Below, one piece after another: positions 5,668 through 10,606 of a DNA stretch of 10,606 nucleotides. Source of the DNA: Chloroflexi bacterium RBG_16_68_14 (GTDB taxonomy: Bacteria; Chloroflexota; Dehalococcoidia; DSTF01; RBG-16-68-14); contig MGOB01000083.1 of NCBI GenBank assembly GCA_001796995.1, forward strand, positions 2,949 to 13,554. The letters run 5' to 3'. Within the stretch, counting starts at the first letter, position 1. Each line of letters starts with the position of its first letter. Below the pieces are notes generated by a model, which saw only the letters and a program-made list of their open reading frames with translations, was not told the origin of the DNA and did no database searches. Position numbers and translations under genes: made by a program.

Positions 5668-5718
5668 GGCCACTGTCGCCCCGTGGGCGGGGCAGATCAT
5701 CGAGAAGGAGGAAGAACC

Positions 5719-6618
5719 ATGGCCCTTACCCTGGCCGAGTCCGCCAAGCTGGCCACCGATATGGTGCTCGCCGGCGTCATGGAGACGATCATCAAGGAGG
5801 AGCACGTCCTGGACCAGCTCCCCTTCATCGAGGTCGTCGGCAACAACTTCGTCTTCAACCGGCTCAATACGGAGCCCAGCATCGCGTTCTTCGCCGTCGG
5901 CGACACCTGGACGGAGAGCACGCCGGACTTCACCCAGCTCTCCGTCCAGCTCAAGATCCTGGGCGGCGACGCCGACGTGGACAACTTCATCCAGGCCTCG
6001 CGCGCGAACGTGCAGGACATCGAGGCGGCCGTCATCCAGCAGAAGGCGAAGGCGCTGGCCCGGAAGTGGGCCGACACCTTCATCAACGGCGACACCTCGG
6101 TCGACACGAAGGCGTTCGACGGCATCGACAAGACCTGCGCCGGCCTGCCGGCGTCCCAGACCGTCTCCATGGGCACCAACGGCGGGACGCTGACGCTGGC
6201 CAAGCTAGACGAGCTGATCGACGCGGTGAAGACGAAGAACATCGCCCTGGTCATTTCGCGCCGGAGCCGCCGCACCCTCCAGAGCCTGGTGCGCACCAGC
6301 GGCGCCGTGCTCGAGTCGCGGCCGGGGAACTTCCTGGAGTGGGTGCAGATGTACAACGGCGTGCCCGTCTTCATCAACGACTACATCTCGGACGCCAAGA
6401 CGGTGGGCACCTCCAGCGACTGCTCCACCATCTACTGCTTCTCGCTGGGGGAGGCGGACCAGGGGGTGGTGGGCCTGTCGGCGCCGGGCGGCATCCAGGT
6501 GCAGCCCGTCGGCGAGCTGGAGTCGAAGGACGCCACGCGGCACCGGGTGAAGTGGTACAGCGCCATCGCGGTGCTGAGCACGCTGTCGCTGGCGCGGCTC
6601 ACCGGCGTGCGGCCGTAG
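5719..6618 (+). CDS. Phage major capsid protein (HK97-fold, SU10-like group)
   Basis: This 299-residue protein has the recognisable opening of a group of phage major capsid proteins: MALTLAESAKLATDMVLAGV, then ETIIKEEHVLDQLPFIEVVG. Its N-terminal arm is followed by GDTWTESTP (61-69), the strand LSVQLKILGGDADVDNFI (75-92) and the spine-helix region ending FINGDTSVDTKAFDGIDK. The C-terminal half carries the axial-domain pattern, including VPVFINDYI and a final beta strand before the C-terminus. Such proteins form the icosahedral shell together with portal and scaffold. The start is ATG at 5719 with AAGGAGG at 5705-5711; the frame is open to 5590, but that extension has no ribosome site. The length is in the usual range for an unprocessed subunit, and no protease gene is adjacent. 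A transcription-stopping hairpin follows directly. An encapsulin is less likely because portal and scaffold genes are nearby. Confidence 0.88.
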   Translation: MALTLAESAKLATDMVLAGVMETIIKEEHVLDQLPFIEVVGNNFVFNRLNTEPSIAFFAVGDTWTESTPDFTQLSVQLKILGGDADVDNFIQASRANVQDIEAAVIQQKAKALARKWADTFINGDTSVDTKAFDGIDKTCAGLPASQTVSMGTNGGTLTLAKLDELIDAVKTKNIALVISRRSRRTLQSLVRTSGAVLESRPGNFLEWVQMYNGVPVFINDYISDAKTVGTSSDCSTIYCFSLGEADQGVVGLSAPGGIQVQPVGELESKDATRHRVKWYSAIAVLSTLSLARLTGVRP

Positions 6619-6643
6619 ACCGGCCGAGCCCGCACCGTGAATG

Positions 6644-6671
6644 CGAAGGCCAGGCTTCGGCCTGGCCTTCG
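6644..6671. terminator. Terminator hairpin after the capsid gene
   Basis: CGAAGGCCAGG (6644-6654) and CCTGGCCTTCG (6661-6671) make a perfect 11-bp stem around CTTCGG. It lies between the capsid gene and the convergent dockerin gene and can end both transcripts. Capsid expression therefore probably stops here, with no tail genes behind it. Confidence 0.65.
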
Positions 6672-6720
6672 GCGTTCTGAGGCGTGCGCTCGGTGTCCGA
6701 GAGGACCGCGCCGCCCTGAC

Positions 6721-7245
6721 CTAGTCCAGCTTCTCGACGGAGATCGAGACGAGCAGGGGCCCGACGCCGCAAATCGAGCCCCCTCTCGGCTCGACGTAGC
6801 CGACAACCTCAACCCTTTGGCCAACGGAGACTCCCTTCAGAGGGTAGAAGAAGACGAAGAGCTCCTCTTCGGTCTGCAGGGCCACGCAGTCGCCTTCGTC
6901 ACCGTGGGCGAGGATGACCATGCCCACCAAGTGCCGGAGCGGGGGCAGGTGATCCAAGAGCCCAGCGTGATACTGGAGAATGAGCGCTGCGTCGACGCTG
7001 CTGACGTCGTAGTTTCCATCCACGTCCGCGTTTTGCTTGCACGCGAGAGAGGAACGTAGGTCGGCGTGATATTGCAGGAGCTTCAGCGCATCCCTGCTAT
7101 CGACATCGTAGTCGCAATCTACGTCGCCGAATACCCACGACGTCTCGATGATGCCCCCGGTCTCCGCACGAACGGAGGCTGCGCCGGTGGTGCCCAGAAG
7201 GACGATGCAGAGGGTAAGGCCCGCTAGTATGACCCGAACGGGCAT
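6721..7245 (-). CDS. Secreted dockerin protein with C-terminal OB-like domain
   Basis: This 174-residue protein has a signal peptide (1-27, MPVRVILAGLTLCIVLLG...VRA). Two dockerin type I calcium-binding repeats follow, GDVDCDYDVDSRDALKLLQ (40-58) and ADVDGNYDVSSVDAALILQ (73-91), each with the D-x-D-x-x-x-D loop and a following helix. Residues about 106-171 look like a small beta-barrel (GDCVALQTEEELFVFFYPL, then GQRVEVVGYVEP and ICGVGPLLVSISVEK). This resembles OB-fold 'G-x-V' domains, with C120 and C159 possibly bridged. Dockerins dock onto cohesin modules on surface proteins, but no cohesin is seen in the window. The ATG at 7245 is preferred over that at 7284 because GGAGG stands eight bases before it and a TAGAAT box overlaps the earlier ATG. 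Confidence 0.8.
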   Translation of the reverse strand: MPVRVILAGLTLCIVLLGTTGAASVRAETGGIIETSWVFGDVDCDYDVDSRDALKLLQYHADLRSSLACKQNADVDGNYDVSSVDAALILQYHAGLLDHLPPLRHLVGMVILAHGDEGDCVALQTEEELFVFFYPLKGVSVGQRVEVVGYVEPRGGSICGVGPLLVSISVEKLD

Positions 7246-7259
7246 GAGCGCCGCCTCCC

Positions 7260-7288
7260 GCTGCGAACGTCGCAGCAGTCCCATTCTA
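7260..7288 (-). promoter_or_regulatory. Candidate -10 box and leader hairpin of the dockerin gene
   Basis: On the minus strand TAGAAT (7288-7283) is a good -10, but no clear -35 stands at the right distance. Between it and the ribosome site GCTGCG/CGCAGC pair (7260-7265 with 7271-7276). This supports translation from 7245. Confidence 0.4.
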
Positions 7289-7343
7289 GCCGATCTCGGA
7301 TGGCACGTGGGTGCCCTTGCGGAGAAGCCTTCCCCGTGACAGA

Positions 7344-7538
7344 CTACTCGACCCGCGCGGCGAGCCGCCGGAGCTGATGGCGAAGGCAGCGCTGCTGCTG
7401 GCGACGGAGCCCCTGGACAGGGTGACCGGCCGGGTCGCCTACAGCCAGCTCATCCTCAAGGAGTTCGGCTGGATCCCGGAGGCGAAGGGCATCGGCGTGG
7501 ACCCAGCGCGGCCCGGCAGCGGCTACAGCCAGATCTAG
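7344..7538 (+). pseudogene. 3' fragment of a short-chain dehydrogenase/reductase gene
   Basis: About 64 codons read LLDPRGEPPELMAKAALLLATEP followed by a TGRVAYSQLILKEFGW tail and end at a TAG. This is the typical C-terminal end of NAD(P)-dependent short-chain dehydrogenases, in which '(E)-DPRGE-x-P-E-x-MAxAAL-x-L' precedes 'TGRV-x-YS'. The Rossmann fold and the Ser-Tyr-Lys catalytic centre are absent, since the upstream sequence runs straight into the 5' region of the divergent dockerin gene. It has no ribosome site at a sensible start. I read it as a truncated remnant left by a deletion or insertion; expression is unlikely. Confidence 0.62.
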
Positions 7539-7571
7539 CGCCCGCCCACCCGACTGCTGCCGTACCTACAA

Positions 7572-7602
7572 CCAGCCCCTCCCCGGTCTAGGGAGGGGCT
7601 GG
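7572..7602. terminator. Terminator hairpin between the SDR fragment and the 900-residue gene
   Basis: CCAGCCCCTCCC (7572-7583) and GGGAGGGGCTGG (7591-7602) form a perfect 12-bp stem with a seven-base loop. It stands 28 bases past the stop of the large minus-strand gene and can also stop transcription from the plus side. Confidence 0.65.
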
Positions 7603-7629
7603 GACAGCACTTTACCTGTACGTCACGAG

Positions 7630-10332
7630 CTATTCACTCGACTCCACCGGCAGGCTCCTCAGCATGCCGGAATCGTACTGCAGGATCAGCACAGCGTCGA
7701 TGGGACCGACGCCGCCGTTCTGGTTGACGTCGCCGACGTACTGGCACGGCAGGGAGGGGACGAGACGCGCGAACAGTTGGAGGATGAGCATCGTATCGAT
7801 GCTGTTCACCAAGCCGTCACAGTTCACGTCGCCGGCCGCGGCGGGCGTGGGCGAGTGGATGAAGCCGCCGTTGGGGACGCAATCGGTCGCCCCCATGAAG
7901 GGACCGCCCACGTTCATCGCGAAGTTGAAGGTATCGTCCCCGCCCAGCGCGGAGAGCGGGATGATGAGAGTAAAGGAGGTCCCATCGAAGAGGGCGAGGG
8001 CGTAGGGCTCGTTCCCCGGCTCCGGCGGCGGCAGTGGCTCTTCGTAGTACGGGTAGTACGGATAGATGGGCACCAGGATGCCTGAGCCACCGTACATATA
8101 GACATTGAAGTCGACTCCCATGTTGATGGGCGCGCCGCAGATCCAGCTCTCCCAGCCGGTAGTGCGGTCGGCGTCGATGTCGAAGTCGATGCTGGCGGTG
8201 AGCGCCTGGTCGGTGCCGGCATCCGGCGGGTCTACCGGGCCGGCCAGCTCCACCGTCAGGCAGAAGTTCTCACGGTCAGAGCCGCCGCTGACGGAGGTGA
8301 TGTCGTGCATGGGAATCTGAACGCCGGGCGGAGGCGGGAAGTAGCCAAACCCGTCGCCCACGGGGTCCTCGACCGAGAACTGAGGAGGCGGGCAGGAAGG
8401 AACGGCCAGGGTGTCCAGGTTGAACACCGGGTCTCCGCCGCCCATTCCGTAGATTGGGCCGCCGTAGCCGTAGGAGAAGACGCCCACCTGGAAGTAGTAG
8501 GTCTGGCCGGCGTCGGCCTGGAAGGCGACCCTGGCGGCCGGATAGGAGGGGACGCCGCAGGCGACCTGAGTGAGGTCGGCCAGAGAGGTGCCCTGGTAGA
8601 CGGCGATGAAGGTATTGTAGGACACCTCACCCAAGGTGCCGATGGTATCGGCCAGCAGGACGGTATCGGTGCTGGGGGTAAACCGGTACCAGACGGTGGC
8701 GGCGGCATCTGCGCCTTCATAGTAGAGGCACCTGGACAATGGCTCATCAACCTCAGCGGTGGCGGTGAGGGTATCGACGGAGTGGGTGAAGGGGACACCG
8801 GGGATGTTGACGGCGCCGGCGAAGGTGTCGTTGGCGGGCGGGATGCCCACCTCCAGGTGGAAGGTGAGGTTGCCGAAGGACCTGCCGTAGGGCAGGCCAC
8901 CCAGTTGGAAGTAGTAGGTCTGGCCGGCGGTAGCCTGGAAGGCGAGCCTGGCCCCAGGCGGTAGCTCCGTCGGTGGGCCGTAGTAGCCGTACCCGGAGGT
9001 GCAGGCGACCTCGGCCAGGCCGAACTTGCTCTGCGTCCAGACCGCGAGCACCGTGTCGAAGTCGCTGCCGGTGGTGTCAGCCAGGAGGAGCGCGTCCTGC
9101 GAGGGAGTAAAGCGGTACCACACGGTGGAGCTGACGCCGTCGTAGTAGGAGCAGCCCGACCGCGGCTCGCCGAACTGGGTAGTGGCGGCGTCGGTGTCGG
9201 CGGTGTCGGTGAATGGGAGGGCGGCGATGGTCGTCACGTCGGTGTACTGGTCGTTGGCCGGCGGGACGCCGGCGACGAGATGGAAGGCGAGGCTGGGAAG
9301 CCCTCTCGCGTAGAAGGGGAAGCCGCCCAGCTGGAAGTAGTAGGTCTGGCCGGCGGTGGCCCGGAAGGCGATCCTGGCCTGGTAGATTGCGCCGTCGTAG
9401 CCGTAGTCGCATCCGACCTCTCGCAACCGGGAGCCGCTCTCAGCCCAGACGGCGAGGATGGTATCGAAATTGCTGCCAATGGTATCGGCGATGAGGACGG
9501 CGTCCTCGGTGGGCGTGAAGCGGTACCAGACCGTAGCTTCGACGCCGCCGTAGGCGCAGCTCGGCCTGGGCTCGCCGGACTCGCTGGTGGCGTTCTTCAT
9601 GATGAAGGGGCCGTCCGTGAAGGGGAGCGCCGCGACGACGACGGCGTCCGCCCGATCGTCGTTGGCCGGTATCCCACAGGCGGGGTCCGCCCCATCGGTG
9701 AGCCCGTCCCGGTCGTTGTCCACGCCGTCGCTGCAGGAGCCGGGGTTGGGCACCTCATGCTCCGGGACGCTGTTGGCGTCGGCCGGGTCGGAGCCGTAAT
9801 GCTTCTCCGTGGCGTCGTCGAAGTCGTCGCCGTCGTTGTGGATGGGGGTACAGCCGGGGTCGTCCCCGTCGATGGCGCCGTCCAGGTCATTGTCGATGCG
9901 GTCGCCGCAGAAGAAGACGGGCAGCCCGTAGTAGTTGAGGATGGCATCGAGGCGGGAGTCCTCCGGGAAGCTGGCGCGGTCGTTGGGGTCGGAGCCGTAG
10001 AGGATCTCGCCCGGGTCGGAGACAAAATCGCCGTCGCTGTCGGTGCAGCCGGGGTCATCGGCGTCCGTCAGGCCGTCGGCATCGTTGTCGTAGCTGTCGG
10101 TGCAGACGGAGTACCCGCTGACCACCTCTGTGCCGGTGGTCTCAGGGGTACTCCTTGGGTCGTTCGGGTCGGAGCCGCCCAGCTCCTCGGCGAGGTCGAT
10201 GGCGCCGTCGCTATCAGCGTCCTCGAACACGGCCTGGGCGGCGGGCGGGCCCTGCTGGGCCACCGCCAGCGCCAGGAAGGCGACAGCCGCAGCCAGAGCA
10301 GCGATTCTGAGAAGACGTAACGATGTGCTCAT
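7630..10332 (-). CDS. Large secreted modular protein: calcium motifs, three PPC-like domains, DOMON/CBM9-like domain, dockerin pair
   Basis: The product has 900 residues. A signal peptide (1-34) is followed at 36-220 by three units, each combining a thrombospondin type 3-like motif (DSDGD...GSDPND) with a C-x18-C calcium loop (C77-C96, C142-C161, C200-C219; core DNDxDGxxDxxDPxC). Three PPC-like beta-sandwich repeats cover about 223-355, 358-495 and 499-640. Each has the core ATVWYRFTP, ADTxGS, AGQTYYFQ and one cysteine pair (C259/C308, C394/C444, C535/C592). Residues 647-828 resemble a DOMON/CBM9-like sandwich (SIDFDIDADRTTGWE). The end (834-893) carries two dockerin repeats, GDVNCDGLVNSIDTMLILQ and GDVNQNGGVGPIDAVLILQ. 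The start at 10332 is set by GGAGG five bases upstream and by the signal peptide. It should act outside the cell as a calcium-stabilised, cohesin-bound or adhesive protein; no catalytic domain is visible. Confidence 0.85.
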   Translation of the reverse strand: MSTSLRLLRIAALAAAVAFLALAVAQQGPPAAQAVFEDADSDGAIDLAEELGGSDPNDPRSTPETTGTEVVSGYSVCTDSYDNDADGLTDADDPGCTDSDGDFVSDPGEILYGSDPNDRASFPEDSRLDAILNYYGLPVFFCGDRIDNDLDGAIDGDDPGCTPIHNDGDDFDDATEKHYGSDPADANSVPEHEVPNPGSCSDGVDNDRDGLTDGADPACGIPANDDRADAVVVAALPFTDGPFIMKNATSESGEPRPSCAYGGVEATVWYRFTPTEDAVLIADTIGSNFDTILAVWAESGSRLREVGCDYGYDGAIYQARIAFRATAGQTYYFQLGGFPFYARGLPSLAFHLVAGVPPANDQYTDVTTIAALPFTDTADTDAATTQFGEPRSGCSYYDGVSSTVWYRFTPSQDALLLADTTGSDFDTVLAVWTQSKFGLAEVACTSGYGYYGPPTELPPGARLAFQATAGQTYYFQLGGLPYGRSFGNLTFHLEVGIPPANDTFAGAVNIPGVPFTHSVDTLTATAEVDEPLSRCLYYEGADAAATVWYRFTPSTDTVLLADTIGTLGEVSYNTFIAVYQGTSLADLTQVACGVPSYPAARVAFQADAGQTYYFQVGVFSYGYGGPIYGMGGGDPVFNLDTLAVPSCPPPQFSVEDPVGDGFGYFPPPPGVQIPMHDITSVSGGSDRENFCLTVELAGPVDPPDAGTDQALTASIDFDIDADRTTGWESWICGAPINMGVDFNVYMYGGSGILVPIYPYYPYYEEPLPPPEPGNEPYALALFDGTSFTLIIPLSALGGDDTFNFAMNVGGPFMGATDCVPNGGFIHSPTPAAAGDVNCDGLVNSIDTMLILQLFARLVPSLPCQYVGDVNQNGGVGPIDAVLILQYDSGMLRSLPVESSE
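8489..9355 (-). repeat. Tandem in-frame domain repeats inside the large secreted gene
   Basis: A 24-base segment beginning TGGAAGTAGTAGGTCTGG (plus-strand reading) is identical at 8489-8512, 8906-8929 and 9332-9355. The spacings are 417 and 426 bases, or 139 and 142 codons, so the domains repeat in frame. It encodes the AGQTYYFQ motif of each PPC-like unit. Confidence 0.85.
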
Positions 10333-10606
10333 GACGGCCTCCTTATGGGGATAGCTCCATCCCATCACGCTGGCATAACGCTTCGGCACGACGAAAAGTC
10401 ACGCTTCTAGTACGTTTCAGCGCCGCCAAAGGTTCCCGTGGTGGAGGCAACAGGTCGTACCCTTCGCCGTTTCACCGGCTCGACGCCGGAAGGCGTCGAA
10501 ATCGGGCTTGCAAGGCTAGCATACCACCGATGTCAAGCTCTCCGCGAGTCGCGTCTCGCGCCGGCGAGACGGGGATGGCCGCCGCCAGCGCCCATTATGC
10601 CATCCG
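10333..10606. promoter_or_regulatory. Upstream region of the large secreted gene, several hairpins, weak promoter
   Basis: No gene is supported here. On the minus strand an extended -10 (TGGTATGCT; TATGCT at 10523-10518) would give a leader of roughly 180 bases. Foldable elements are TCGACGCC/GGCGTCGA (10480-10487 with 10492-10499), GGGAT/ATCCC (10348-10352 with 10359-10363, just before the ribosome site) and two mutually exclusive stems at 10543-10570. I could not match the leader to a known riboswitch. Confidence 0.35.

Noticed and set aside
5590..5718. 43-codon N-terminal extension of the capsid protein
   Set aside because: It has no ribosome site and would overlap the divergent promoters; ATG 5719 has AAGGAGG and the family's usual opening.
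5719..6618. Capsid protein as an encapsulin nanocompartment shell
   Set aside because: Portal and scaffold genes nearby and a phage-type N-terminus favour a virion protein; no encapsulin cargo enzyme is seen.
5334..6680. 448-codon open frame across the capsid gene
   Set aside because: Low-complexity His/Arg/Gly composition, and the capsid frame is clearly the coding one.
7246..7284. Earlier ATG for the dockerin protein
   Set aside because: It overlaps the TAGAAT box, lacks a ribosome site, and would place charged residues before the signal peptide.
8489..9355. Regular repeats as a CRISPR array
   Set aside because: Spacing is over 400 bases and in frame with coding repeats; no short repeat-spacer pattern occurs anywhere in the window.
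9280..10320. 346-codon plus-strand frame opposite the large secreted gene
   Set aside because: Val/Gly/Ala/Asp-rich antisense mirror of the aspartate-rich repeats; no ribosome site or domain.
10333..10389. 19-codon N-terminal extension of the large secreted protein
   Set aside because: GGAGG stands five bases before ATG 10332 and the signal peptide starts there; the extension spoils it.
10518..10536. TTGACA and TATGCT on the minus strand as one promoter
   Set aside because: The two boxes are only seven bases apart, far from the 16-18 needed. Only an extended -10 reading was kept, at low confidence.

Overview
The window is a GC-rich bacterial segment that mixes phage capsid genes with host-type genes. 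High GC, abundant dockerin-type secreted proteins, a CxxC-x17-CxxC zinc-ribbon protein, clustered REP-like intergenic repeats and SU10-like capsid genes together suggest Chloroflexota, perhaps Dehalococcoidia. That is inference from gene style; no taxonomic marker gene is present.

Layout. The left edge (3-296) holds the end of a small Cys4 plus helix-turn-helix protein. A 570-bp stretch without an intact gene follows (297-863), packed with REP-like repeats and a decayed fragment of a second copy of that HTH gene. A four-helix membrane protein of unknown function comes next (864-1298). Three virion genes follow on the plus strand: an SPP1 gp6-like portal (1403-2779), a coiled-coil scaffold-like protein (4447-4941) and an HK97-fold major capsid protein (5719-6618). 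They do not form one compact operon. Between portal and scaffold lies a host-type group with its own promoter: a double zinc ribbon, an IscA/HesB-like protein without cysteines, and a hemolysin III/PAQR membrane protein. Between scaffold and capsid lies a small secreted protein on the minus strand with a long structured leader and a strong promoter. No terminase, protease, tail or integrase gene is visible.

Right half (6619-10606). The capsid gene ends at a strong hairpin that also serves the convergent minus-strand gene, a secreted dockerin protein with an OB-like tail (6721-7245). A plus-strand 3' fragment of a short-chain dehydrogenase (about 7344-7538) follows. The rest is a 900-residue secreted modular protein on the minus strand (7630-10332). 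It has three paired calcium-binding motifs bracketed by cysteines, three tandem PPC-like beta-sandwich domains, a DOMON/CBM9-like domain and a C-terminal dockerin pair.

How the genes relate. Portal, scaffold and capsid should build a procapsid, and the HTH protein is a candidate regulator of that module. The two dockerin proteins belong to the cell surface or exterior and would need cohesin partners encoded elsewhere. The most noteworthy feature is the dispersed, separately promoted capsid module embedded among cellular genes. It could be a decaying prophage, a gene-transfer-agent-like remnant, or a domesticated capsid. The window alone does not decide between these.
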